Of a stretch of 64,000 nt of DNA, positions 33,726-41,715 are shown piece after piece. Made by a program: the position numbers and the translations under genes. This DNA comes from Bacillota bacterium (GTDB lineage: Bacteria; Bacillota; Clostridia; Oscillospirales; Ruminococcaceae), in contig JAEWRN010000030.1 of the NCBI GenBank assembly GCA_023460035.1, positions 1-64,000 on the forward strand. Direction: 5' to 3'. A model generated the notes under the pieces. The model searched no databases. It saw only the letters and a list, made by a program, of their open reading frames with translations, and had not been told where the DNA came from. Numbering within the stretch: the first letter of the stretch is position 1; each line of letters starts with the position of its first letter.

Positions 33726-34937
33726 TCACACCGGGCCGGTGCCCGGCGTTTTCATAAACTTTTGGGTAAATTCTTCCCGTGCGCCGCGGGGCGTTTGCAA
33801 ACACAGCGACCACAGGGCACCGGCGCGTGCCTCCAGCGCCGCCACCCGGCCGGCATCCCCCGGCATGCGCACCAGTTGCGCCAGCGAATGGCAAAGCGGT
33901 ACGGGCCGGCTGTCACGCGCCCCGGCAAGCTGCGCCAGCCCCGCCGGGGTGCCGCCCAGCAGCCGCAAATAGGGGGGCAGGCGGGGCAAGTCGTCCGTCA
34001 GGCCAAGGTAGGCGGCAAGCGCCAGCCTGCGCAGCTTGGCGTGGGTGTAGCGCTTGCTTTTTAACAGGTCGTACAGCTCGTTCGCGCTGCCCGCTTTGGC
34101 CGCGGCGCGGGCCAGCAAAAACGGCAACCCCTCGCCACCCGCCCCCGGCAGGCGCGCAAACTCCTCGGTGGTTTTGGAGCGCAGCACCGTCAGCAGCGAG
34201 GTGGAAAACGCCTGTTCGCTTAGCAAAGCTCCCGCCGCAGCGTCGCGGCAAAACAGCGCATAGGCAGCCGGCGGCAGGTACGGGGCTATCTGTTGCAGGT
34301 TGCCCGCCAATAGCTGCCCGCGCAAAGCACTTGCACTGGCAATGCGCCCGCCAGCGTGCAGCGGCGCGTCGTGCTGTGCCCCGGTGCGCGGCAGCGCAAT
34401 GGCTTTTAGCGGCAGCCCAAGGCGGCGAATGGCCCTCAGGTAGGCAATGCCCAGCGTGTTGTTGGGCTTTGCCAGCAGCGCGGCGGCGCCGGGCTGCAAT
34501 TCACTTGCCAGCGCCGCCCGCAGCGCGGCAAGGCTGCCGCCCCCGGCCGTGTGCCTGCGCTGCAATTCGGCGTCGAACGCGGGGTCTTCCAGCAGTGCGG
34601 CAAGCGCTGTCAGCTTGGCAAGGTCCGCTTCTTCTGCCCCAAAGCAAATGCCGTCGCAGCCAAGGGCTGCCAGCAGCCACACCCCGCCCTCGGCAAACCG
34701 GTCGGCCCCCGCCGCAGCCCAGGGCACCGGCAGCTCGGCCACAAGGTCGGCCCCGCAGGCAAGGGCGGCGCGCGCCCGGGTGAATTTTGAAAACACCGCC
34801 GGGGTGCCGCGCTGTGCATAATTGCCGCTCATCACAACAAAGATGCCCTCGGCGCCGCGGCTGCGCAGCGTGTCGATTTGCAGTGCGTGGCCGTTGTGAA
34901 ACGGGTTGTACTCGGCAATGATCCCAATTCGTTGCAT
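33726..34937 (-). CDS. tmcAL: tRNA(Met) cytidine acetate ligase TmcAL
   Basis: 403 residues, YlbM/TmcAL family. GIIAEYNPFHNGHALQI is the nucleotidyltransferase HxGH signature; VVMSGNYAQRGTPAVFSKFTRA and ELPVPWAAAGADRFAEGGV are further family blocks, with KPNNTLGIAYLRAI in the middle. The enzyme activates acetate with ATP and acetylates C34 of elongator tRNA-Met. GGAGCC precedes the ATG. Divergent from acetate kinase, 127 bp away. Confidence 0.93.
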   Translation of the reverse strand: MQRIGIIAEYNPFHNGHALQIDTLRSRGAEGIFVVMSGNYAQRGTPAVFSKFTRARAALACGADLVAELPVPWAAAGADRFAEGGVWLLAALGCDGICFGAEEADLAKLTALAALLEDPAFDAELQRRHTAGGGSLAALRAALASELQPGAAALLAKPNNTLGIAYLRAIRRLGLPLKAIALPRTGAQHDAPLHAGGRIASASALRGQLLAGNLQQIAPYLPPAAYALFCRDAAAGALLSEQAFSTSLLTVLRSKTTEEFARLPGAGGEGLPFLLARAAAKAGSANELYDLLKSKRYTHAKLRRLALAAYLGLTDDLPRLPPYLRLLGGTPAGLAQLAGARDSRPVPLCHSLAQLVRMPGDAGRVAALEARAGALWSLCLQTPRGAREEFTQKFMKTPGTGPV

Positions 34938-34973
34938 AATGGCTCCTTTGGCGAATAAAGTCGATACCAGTCC

Positions 34974-35002
34974 TTGAAAAAGGATTTTTGATATTATATA
35001 AT
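34974..35002 (+). promoter_or_regulatory. Promoter of ackA
   Basis: TTGAAA (34,974-34,979), 17-bp spacer, perfect TATAAT (34,997-35,002), 62 bp before the ackA start. Confidence 0.8.
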
Positions 35003-35064
35003 AAAAAAGTTGAACAAAAAAGAGGCTTGGCGTTAAAACAAGGAAAAACGGAGGTTCGGAGGAA

Positions 35065-36273
35065 ATGAAGATTCTGGTTATCAACTGCGGCTCCAGCTCG
35101 CTGAAGTACCAGCTGATCGACATGGATGGGGAAAAGGTGCTTTGCAAGGGGAACTGCGAGAGAATCGGCATCCCCGGCAGCCTGATCACCCATAAGACGG
35201 CAGACGGCTACGAAGTAAAGCAGGAGTGCCCGTTTAAGGACCACACTGCCGCATTTGCGAAGCTGATTGAGGTCATGACCACCGGGGAACATCCGGTCAT
35301 CCGTGATATCAAGGAGATCAATGCGATCGGCCACCGCATCGTGCAGGGTGCCGACAAGTTCCCGACCTCCTGCCTTGTAAACGAAGACGTGGTGGAAAAG
35401 ATCGCCGACCTTGCCGAGCTTGCACCGCTGCACAACCCGGCGCACGTGCAAGGCATCCGGGCCGCGCAAAAGGCATTTGGCAAAGACCTGCCGCAGGCCG
35501 TGGTGTTTGACACCGCGTTCCACCAGACGATGCCCCCGAAGGCCTATATGTTTGCGGTACCGTACGAATACTACGAAAAACACAACATCCGCCGTTACGG
35601 CGCCCACGGCACCTCGCACCGCTATGTCAGCAAGAAGTGTGCGGACGTGATGGGCAAGCCCATCACCGACCTGCGCATTGTCACCTGCCATTTGGGCAAC
35701 GGCTCGTCCATCACCGCCGTCAACCATGGCAAAAGTGTAGACACCTCCATGGGCCTCACCCCGACCGGCGGCGTGATGATGGGTACCCGCAGCGGCGACC
35801 TTGACCCGTCGGTCGTCACCCAGATGGCCGAAATCAGCGGCAAGCACGGCAACGAGCTGTTTGTCGAAGTGCTGAACGGCAAAAGCGGCCTGCTGGGGAT
35901 CTCCGGTGTTTCCAGCGACAACCGCGACATTGAAAAAGCGGCCGCAGAGGGTAATATGCGCGCCCAACTGGCACAGGACATGCTGTGCTACCAGATTAAA
36001 AAGTATGTCGGCAGTTATGTTGCCGCCATGGGCGGTATTGACGCGCTGGTGTTCACCGGCGGTATTGGCGAAAACAGCGACAGCGTGCGCCACAAGGTCT
36101 GCGAGGAGATGGATTTCTTCGGCATTCGCATTGACGAAGAGAAAAACAAGACCCGCGGCGACGTGGTAGAGCTCACGGCCCCCGGCGCAAAGGTGCGCAC
36201 CTTCATCATCTGCACCAACGAAGAGCTGATGATTGCCCGCGACACCAAAGAACTGGTGGAAGCCCGCGGCTAA
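35065..36273 (+). CDS. ackA: Acetate kinase
   Basis: 402 residues, standard length. Signature MKILVINCGSSSLKYQL at the start, GHRIVQGADKF, AFHQTMP, HGTSHRYVS, CHLGNGSSI, TPTGGVMMGTRSGDLDP and FTGGIGENS. It makes ATP and acetate from acetyl phosphate, the last step of acetogenic fermentation with Pta, whose gene lies elsewhere (52,898). GGAGG precedes the ATG and a terminator follows. Confidence 0.98.
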   Translation: MKILVINCGSSSLKYQLIDMDGEKVLCKGNCERIGIPGSLITHKTADGYEVKQECPFKDHTAAFAKLIEVMTTGEHPVIRDIKEINAIGHRIVQGADKFPTSCLVNEDVVEKIADLAELAPLHNPAHVQGIRAAQKAFGKDLPQAVVFDTAFHQTMPPKAYMFAVPYEYYEKHNIRRYGAHGTSHRYVSKKCADVMGKPITDLRIVTCHLGNGSSITAVNHGKSVDTSMGLTPTGGVMMGTRSGDLDPSVVTQMAEISGKHGNELFVEVLNGKSGLLGISGVSSDNRDIEKAAAEGNMRAQLAQDMLCYQIKKYVGSYVAAMGGIDALVFTGGIGENSDSVRHKVCEEMDFFGIRIDEEKNKTRGDVVELTAPGAKVRTFIICTNEELMIARDTKELVEARG

Positions 36274-36316
36274 GCTTTAAATTGAAACAGGTTACCGGGC
36301 ACAGCCCGGCAGCAGC

Positions 36317-36346
36317 ACGGCCTGCCTTTGCGGCAGGCCGTTTTTG
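36317..36346 (+). terminator. Terminator of ackA
   Basis: ACGGCCTGCC-TTTGC-GGCAGGCCGT followed by TTTT. Confidence 0.9.
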
Positions 36347-36371
36347 TTTTGTGTAAAAGGCTACCCGCACA

Positions 36372-37280
36372 TTACGCCTGGTTGCTGCCGCCCAAAATGG
36401 CGACGATGCGCTTGCCCGCATTCGCCTCTTCGCGCGCAAGCGACAGCGCGCCTGCCAGCACGGCCCCGGCGGCGGGGCACAGCGGCAGCCCATCCAGCAA
36501 CAGCGCGTCCTGTGCGGTCTGCTTGCCGTCCCCGGTCGAAACGCGCAGTACCTTGTCTACAATATAAGGGTTATAGTTTTCAGGCACAAAGCCGCAGCCA
36601 ATACCGGCAAGGCCGTGCGGCCCGGCAAACCCGCCGGTCAGTACCCCGCTTTCGGCGGGCTCTATGCCCACCATCTGCACGCCGTTCGTCCACGCCTTAA
36701 TATGTTCGCCCACCCCGCTAATGGTGCCGCCGGTGCCCACGCCGGCCACCACCATGTCCAGCTTTGCGCCGGTGGCCTGCAACAGGGCCGGCCCGGTGAC
36801 ACGGCGGTGATATTCGGGGTTCAGGTCGTTTGCAAACCGGTCCATAAAATACCCGTTATTCGCGGCGGCAATGGCGGTGGCCCGTTGTTCGCCCTCTTCT
36901 TGCGTGGGGCCGCACAGCGCCAGCTTGGCACCATAGCCCGCCAGCTGCTGTTGGCGCAGCAGCGGTACGGTAGAGGCCAGGCACAGCACCACCGGGCGGC
37001 CGGTGCGGTGCCCGGCCAGCGCCAGCGCCGCGCCAAAGCTGCCCGCAGAGGCTTCGGTAATCAGCGCGCCGGGTGCCAGCGCCCCGGTTTGCTCGGCAAG
37101 GCGAATCATGCCCTCGGCAAGGCTGTCTTTAAAGCTGCCGGTCGGGCCGGTGAAGTTGAAAAAGGCCAGCAATTCGGCCGCGGGCCGGTAGCGCGCGCAA
37201 AGCCCCGGCAGCTGCACCAGCGCGCCAGCGCCGCGCGCCTGCGTAAAATCGTGAAAAACACCGCCTTGCACAGGGTCCAT
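36372..37280 (-). CDS. Cysteine-synthase-like PLP enzyme with altered substrate loop
   Basis: 302 residues of the fold-type II PLP family (CysK/CBS group). The internal-aldimine Lys is K51 in TGSFKDS and the phosphate-binding loop GVGTGGTISG and NPEYHRR context are conserved. The substrate loop, TSGNTG in CysK, reads TEASAGSFG (75-83), and the N-terminal NPxGSxKDR reads TGPTGSFKDS, so the enzyme may not make cysteine; a threonine-synthase-like or cystathionine/diaminopropionate-type role is possible. GGGAGG lies 8 nt before the ATG. It stands alone, divergent from the ylxM-ffh operon. Confidence 0.75.
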   Translation of the reverse strand: MDPVQGGVFHDFTQARGAGALVQLPGLCARYRPAAELLAFFNFTGPTGSFKDSLAEGMIRLAEQTGALAPGALITEASAGSFGAALALAGHRTGRPVVLCLASTVPLLRQQQLAGYGAKLALCGPTQEEGEQRATAIAAANNGYFMDRFANDLNPEYHRRVTGPALLQATGAKLDMVVAGVGTGGTISGVGEHIKAWTNGVQMVGIEPAESGVLTGGFAGPHGLAGIGCGFVPENYNPYIVDKVLRVSTGDGKQTAQDALLLDGLPLCPAAGAVLAGALSLAREEANAGKRIVAILGGSNQA

Positions 37281-37385
37281 AGTACCTACCTCCCGTGGCT
37301 GTTTGCCTTTATTAAGTCCATCCTACCCAGCCTGTGGCCAAATGTCAAACAAAACCGGTTGGCGGCGCAAAATAACCTGCTTTTT

Positions 37386-37467
37386 GTAAAGCTAATTCGC
37401 TTTACAATGCTTGACGCACCTTGTGTAATTTGATATAATAGCCGTTGTGTAAAGCAATCACCTTTAC
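37386..37467. promoter_or_regulatory. Two GTAAAG-N7/8-CTTTAC inverted repeats flanking the ylxM promoter
   Basis: GTAAAG(C)TAATTC(G)CTTTAC at 37,386-37,405 and GTAAAG-CAATCAC-CTTTAC at 37,449-37,467. One lies just upstream of the -35 and the other just after the expected transcript start; their centres are about 62 bp apart. They look like paired operator sites. Confidence 0.5.
37411..37439 (+). promoter_or_regulatory. Promoter of the ylxM-ffh operon
   Basis: TTGACG (37,411-37,416), 17-bp spacer, perfect TATAAT (37,434-37,439). Confidence 0.85.
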
Positions 37468-37493
37468 AAAAGGCGGAAAGGCGGGGGTACCCG

Positions 37494-37859
37494 ATGGCGA
37501 AAAACCTGGAAATTTCTTTTCTGCTGGATTTCTACGGCGGCGTACTGACCGACCGCCAGCGCGATGTGATGGAGCAGTATTACAACGACGATTTGTCGCT
37601 GTCTGAAATTGCGTCCAACTTCGGCATTTCCCGCCAGGGGGTGCGCGATGCCATCAAGCGCGGCGAGGTGATCATGCTGGACCTTGAGCAAAAGGTGGGC
37701 TTTGCGACCCGTTACCGTGCCGTGCGCACGGGGCTGGAGCGCATTGAGCAGCTTGCGCGCGAAATTCGTTTTCAAAACGAAGAGAGCTACGTTCCCTCGG
37801 CCCGCATTGGCGCCGGGGCAGAGGAAATTCTTGCACTGGTCGATAAAATCAGCGAATAA
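37494..37859 (+). CDS. ylxM: SRP-associated helix-turn-helix protein YlxM
   Basis: 121 residues with a sigma-factor-region-4-like HTH: LTDRQRDVMEQYYNDDLSLSE, EIASNFGISRQGVRDAIKRGE. This small protein almost always precedes ffh and in streptococci modulates SRP GTPases. It starts 11 nt ahead of ffh in the same transcript. Confidence 0.92.
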   Translation: MAKNLEISFLLDFYGGVLTDRQRDVMEQYYNDDLSLSEIASNFGISRQGVRDAIKRGEVIMLDLEQKVGFATRYRAVRTGLERIEQLAREIRFQNEESYVPSARIGAGAEEILALVDKISE

Positions 37860-37870
37860 AGGGGCAGCCC

Positions 37871-39211
37871 ATGGCGTTTGAAAGTTTAACAGAAAAACTG
37901 TCCGCCGCCTTTCGCCGCCTGCGCGGTAAGGGCAAACTGACCGAGGCCGACATCAAGGTCGCCATGCGCGAAGTGCGTATGGCCCTGCTGGAAGCCGACG
38001 TCAACTACAAAGTGGCGAAAGATTTTATTGCCAAGGTGACCGAGCGCAGTGTGGGTGCCGAAGTGATGGAAAGCCTCACCCCCGCGCAGCAGGTCATCAA
38101 GATTGTCAGCGAAGAGCTGACCGCGCTGATGGGCACCGAAAGCCACGGGGTGCACATCAATGCAAAGCCGCCCACCATCCTGCTAATGTGCGGGTTGCAG
38201 GGCAGCGGCAAAACCACCCATTCGGCCAAAATTGCAAAATACTTTGTCAAGCAGGGGCACCGCCCGCTGCTGGTGGCCTGCGATATCTACCGCCCGGCGG
38301 CTATCGACCAGTTAAAGGTCGTGGGCGAAAAAGCCGGGGTGCCGGTGTTTGAGCTGGGCACCGAAAAGCCGGAGGTCATAGCCAAAAAGGCCGTGGCTCA
38401 CGCAAAGGACTACGGCAATGATTTGGTAATTCTGGATACGGCCGGCCGTTTGCATGTGGACGACGAGCTGATGGCAGAGCTGGGCCGCATCAAAGAGGCT
38501 GTGCCGGTGGACGAAACTTTGCTCGTTGTCGACGCGATGGTCGGGCAGGACGCCGTCAATGTGGCGTCTTCGTTTAACGAGCGCATTGGCGTTGACGGCA
38601 TTGTGCTCACCAAGCTCGACGGCGACACCCGCGGCGGCGCGGCGCTCAGCGCGCGCGCAGTCACCGGCAAGCCCATCAAGTTTGCGGGCGTCGGCGAAAA
38701 GCTGGACGACCTTGAACTGTTCCACCCGGACCGCATGGCCAGCCGCATCCTTGGCATGGGCGACGTGATGACGCTGATTGAAAAGGCGCAGGAGACGCAG
38801 GACCAGAAAAAGGCCGAAGAAGCGGCGAAGCGCCTGCTGGAAAACAAGTTCGACATGAACGATTTGCTGGACCAGATTGCCCAGATGAAAAAGATGGGCG
38901 GTGCTGCGGCCATGATGGCCATGCTGCCGGGTGCCGGCAAAATCAGCGGCGAGGATATGGAAAACAGCGACAAGCTGTTTGGCCGCATGGAAGCAATTAT
39001 TCAAAGCATGACCCCCGGCGAGCGCGCAAAGCCCGCAATCGTTGACCCCAAGCGCAAACGCCGCATTGCCGCGGGCAGCGGCACCAAGGTCGAGGATGTC
39101 AACCGCATTCTGCGCCAGTACGAGCAGATGAACAAGCTGATGAAGCAGATGAAAAAGTCGGGCGGCAAGCGCCGGTTTGGCGGTATGCGCGGCATGAATT
39201 TCGGCTTTTAG
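37871..39211 (+). CDS. ffh: Signal recognition particle GTPase Ffh
   Basis: 446 residues. N domain 1-85, G domain with GLQGSGKTTHSAKIA (G1), DTAGR (G3), TKLDGDTRGG (G4) and GVGEKLDDLE (G5), and the Met-rich M domain from about 305 (MKKMGGAAAMMAMLPG, ending GGMRGMNFGF) that binds SRP RNA and signal peptides. Guides nascent membrane proteins to the translocon. Confidence 0.98.
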   Translation: MAFESLTEKLSAAFRRLRGKGKLTEADIKVAMREVRMALLEADVNYKVAKDFIAKVTERSVGAEVMESLTPAQQVIKIVSEELTALMGTESHGVHINAKPPTILLMCGLQGSGKTTHSAKIAKYFVKQGHRPLLVACDIYRPAAIDQLKVVGEKAGVPVFELGTEKPEVIAKKAVAHAKDYGNDLVILDTAGRLHVDDELMAELGRIKEAVPVDETLLVVDAMVGQDAVNVASSFNERIGVDGIVLTKLDGDTRGGAALSARAVTGKPIKFAGVGEKLDDLELFHPDRMASRILGMGDVMTLIEKAQETQDQKKAEEAAKRLLENKFDMNDLLDQIAQMKKMGGAAAMMAMLPGAGKISGEDMENSDKLFGRMEAIIQSMTPGERAKPAIVDPKRKRRIAAGSGTKVEDVNRILRQYEQMNKLMKQMKKSGGKRRFGGMRGMNFGF

Positions 39212-39288
39212 CACAAGGGCAGGTTTTTACCGGGTGACCGGTTTAAATAAAATAAGATGTATTTCATTCATTTTGGAGGAAAACCAGT

Positions 39289-39531
39289 ATGGCAGTTAAG
39301 ATCAGACTGCGCCGCATGGGCGCCAAGAAAAACCCGTTCTACCGCGTTGTTGTCGCGGATTCCCGTTTCCCGCGTGATGGCCGTTTCATCGAAGAAATCG
39401 GCACTTACGACCCCAACAAGAAACCTTCTGAGTTCCACGTGGATGCCGAAAAGGCGAAAAAGTGGATCGAGAATGGCGCCCAGCCCACCGATACCGTTCG
39501 GGCGCTGCTGAAAAAGAGCGCGGTCATCTAA
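39289..39531 (+). CDS. rpsP: 30S ribosomal protein S16
   Basis: 80 residues, MAVKIRLRRMGAKKNPFYRV then DSRFPRDGRFIEEIGTYDP, the invariant S16 start. TTTTGGAGGAAAACC gives a strong ribosome-binding site. Part of the ffh-rpsP-khpA-rimM-trmD order. Confidence 0.98.
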   Translation: MAVKIRLRRMGAKKNPFYRVVVADSRFPRDGRFIEEIGTYDPNKKPSEFHVDAEKAKKWIENGAQPTDTVRALLKKSAVI

Positions 39532-39566
39532 AAGGCCCCCGCTCGCAGAGCAGAGAGGAAACTTTT

Positions 39567-39803
39567 ATGTTGAAAGAACTTTTGATCGCCGTTGCACAGG
39601 GCCTTGTGGAAAACAAGGACGCCGTGCAGGTCACGGTGGACGCCCCCGACGCCGAGGGTACAACGGTCTATCATTTAAGCGTAGCCGAAGATGATATGGG
39701 CCGTGTGATTGGCAAACAGGGCCGCATTGCCAAGGCAATCCGTGTTGTAATGCGCGCCGCCGCGGTGCGTGTCGGCGAAAAGGTCATGGTCGAAATCGAC
39801 TGA
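39567..39803 (+). CDS. khpA: KH-domain RNA-binding protein KhpA
   Basis: 78 residues (YlqC). The KH core is GRVIGKQGRIAKAIR, containing the GxxG loop. With KhpB it forms an RNA-binding pair affecting cell size and division in Gram-positives. Starts 35 nt after rpsP. Confidence 0.93.
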   Translation: MLKELLIAVAQGLVENKDAVQVTVDAPDAEGTTVYHLSVAEDDMGRVIGKQGRIAKAIRVVMRAAAVRVGEKVMVEID

Positions 39804-39888
39804 AAGTGCAAATGCAAAACGGAATGCCGCTTTTGTCTTTATGGGCAAAGGCGGCATGTTTTGCCAACAGGGCAGTAAGGAGGCGGCG

Positions 39889-40407
39889 ATGCAAAAACAG
39901 TATCTCGAAGCAGGCAAGTTTGTAACGACCCACGGCGTGACGGGGGAAATTAAGGCGTACCCCTATTGTGACAGCGCCGAATTTTTGTGCACCATTGGGC
40001 AGTTTTACCTTTCGCCGCAGGGCGGCAAAGCACTGCACGTGCAGGAAGCGCGGCCCCACAAGGGCATGGTGCTGCTGCGGCTGGAAGGGGTCAATTCGAT
40101 GGACGATGCCCGCGCGCTGGTGGGCCGCCTGTTTTACCTTGACCGCGCGGACGCCGATTTGCCTGCCGGGCGCTGGTTTGTGCAGGACATCATTGGCCTG
40201 CGCGTGTTGGATGCCGACACCGGCGCCGAGTACGGCACGATAACGGCGGTGACAAACGGCGGCGCCAGCGACGTGTACGAGGTGCGCACCGGCGACGGGC
40301 GCACGGTGCTGTTCCCCGCGGCGGCAGAGTTTTTGGCCGAGACGAACCCCGAAGCGGGGTACGTAAAGGTGCGGCCGATACGGGGGATGTTTGACGATGC
40401 GGATTGA
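39889..40407 (+). CDS. rimM: Ribosome maturation factor RimM
   Basis: 172 residues. AGKFVTTHGVTGEIKAYPY is the usual N-terminal RimM signature and a PRC-barrel follows (RWFVQDIIGLRVLDA to PAAAEFLAETN). It helps assemble the 30S head and binds S19. TAAGGAGGCGGCG precedes the ATG. The trmD ATG lies inside its 3' end (11-nt overlap). Confidence 0.94.
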   Translation: MQKQYLEAGKFVTTHGVTGEIKAYPYCDSAEFLCTIGQFYLSPQGGKALHVQEARPHKGMVLLRLEGVNSMDDARALVGRLFYLDRADADLPAGRWFVQDIIGLRVLDADTGAEYGTITAVTNGGASDVYEVRTGDGRTVLFPAAAEFLAETNPEAGYVKVRPIRGMFDDAD

Positions 40408-41098
40408 TATTGCAACGCTGTTCCCCGACATGTGCGAAACGGTGCTGTCTGAAAGCATTTTAGGCCGCGCACGGCGCAAGGGCAGCATTGAAATGCACTG
40501 CCACAATATCCGCGATTACACGATGAGCAAGCAAAAACAGGTGGACGATTACCCGTACAGCGGCGGCCACGGCATGATCTTGCAGGCCGAGCCCATCTAC
40601 CTGTGCTGCAAGGCCATCGAGGGTCAGCAGCAGGTAAAGCCCCATGTCATTTTTTTGACGGCCGGCGGCAAAACCTACACGCAAGAGCGCGCGCGGCAGC
40701 TGGCGCAGCTGCCCAGCATCACGCTGGTCTGCGGCCATTACGAGGGCATTGACGAGCGGGTGATTGAAGAGCTGGCCGATGAGGAGATCAGCCTTGGCGA
40801 TTTTGTCATCACCGGCGGCGAGCTGGCCGCGCTGGTGGTGGCCGACAGCGTGGCGCGCCTGTGCGACGGGGTGCTCTCATCGCCGGAGGGGTACGAGGAC
40901 GAAAGCTTTTACAGCGGCCGGCTGGAATACCCACAGTATACAAGGCCGGAGGTTTGGCACGGGCGCCAGGTGCCGCCGGTGCTGCTGTCGGGCCACGCCA
41001 AAAAGATACGCGAATGGAAAGAGGAGCAGTCGCTGCAGCGCACGTTGGCGCGGCGGCCAGACCTGTTACAGCAGAAAAAAGAGGAAACAGACGAGTAA
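40397..41098 (+). CDS. trmD: tRNA (guanine-N1-)-methyltransferase TrmD
   Basis: 233 residues. MRIDIATLFPDM start, DDYPYSGGHGMILQAEPI, VCGHYEGIDERV and GDFVITGGELAAL form the SPOUT knot that binds SAM; YTRPEVWHGRQVPPVLLSGH is the C-terminal signature. Makes m1G37 in tRNAs, preventing frameshifts. A TTG two codons upstream is possible but less likely. Confidence 0.97.
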   Translation: MRIDIATLFPDMCETVLSESILGRARRKGSIEMHCHNIRDYTMSKQKQVDDYPYSGGHGMILQAEPIYLCCKAIEGQQQVKPHVIFLTAGGKTYTQERARQLAQLPSITLVCGHYEGIDERVIEELADEEISLGDFVITGGELAALVVADSVARLCDGVLSSPEGYEDESFYSGRLEYPQYTRPEVWHGRQVPPVLLSGHAKKIREWKEEQSLQRTLARRPDLLQQKKEETDE

Positions 41099-41253
41099 CA
41101 ACACCCGACCGGAATTGACAAAAATTGCTGCCGAAAATTGATATTTTGACTAAGGTTGTTGAAAACTTTGTAGTTAAGATATACAAAGCGCTGGGTTTCG
41201 GCATTTGGGTTTTAAGCGAACTGATGAAAATACCCACTGTTTTGATTATTTTG

Positions 41254-41282
41254 TTGACGGGTCGAGAATATTGAGATATGAT
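41254..41282 (+). promoter_or_regulatory. Promoter of the HPr gene
   Basis: TTGACG (41,254-41,259), 17-bp spacer, TATGAT (41,277-41,282) inside a short AT-rich gap of 256 bp between trmD and the HPr gene; the gap holds nothing else I can support. Confidence 0.75.
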
Positions 41283-41354
41283 AATATCATATTAAAACTT
41301 ACATTAATATTACTTTTTCTTTTGGAAAATTTTTGAAATAGGAGCGTTCTGACT

Positions 41355-41618
41355 ATGTATGTGAAAGACGTTACAGTCGAGAATCAGGTAGGCCTGCATG
41401 CCCGCCCGGCAACTTTCTTTATTCAAAAAGCCAACGAGTTCAAGTCTTCGATCTGGGTGGAGAAAGAAGAGCGCCGCGTGAATGCCAAAAGCCTGCTCGG
41501 CGTACTCTCCCTCGGTATCGTGGGCGGTACCACCATTCGCATCATTGCGGACGGTGCGGACGAACAGCTGGCGGTAGACGGGCTGGTAAAACTTGTGAAC
41601 TCCGGGTTCAGCGAGTAA
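41355..41618 (+). CDS. ptsH: Phosphocarrier protein HPr
   Basis: 87 residues. The phosphotransfer His15 lies in GLHARPA and the regulatory Ser46 in NAKSLLG, so both PTS transfer and HprK/CcpA-type catabolite control are possible (Crh proteins lack His15). Transcribed from its own promoter and ended by its own terminator; no enzyme I gene is adjacent. Confidence 0.93.
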   Translation: MYVKDVTVENQVGLHARPATFFIQKANEFKSSIWVEKEERRVNAKSLLGVLSLGIVGGTTIRIIADGADEQLAVDGLVKLVNSGFSE

Positions 41619-41631
41619 GCATGCATCTCAG

Positions 41632-41658
41632 GGCGCTGCCACAGGCAGCGCCTTTTTT
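41632..41658 (+). terminator. Terminator of the HPr gene
   Basis: GGCGCTGCC-ACA-GGCAGCGCC followed by TTTTTT. Confidence 0.9.
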
Positions 41659-41715
41659 CTTCTTCTGCGGCAGTTTGCACTGCCAGCATCAGCGCAAGGG
41701 CGGTGAACCGGGTAG

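Noticed and set aside
33779..34783. 334-codon plus-strand frame opposite tmcAL.
   Set aside because: Low-complexity Pro/Ala/Arg translation antisense to a clearly identified gene.
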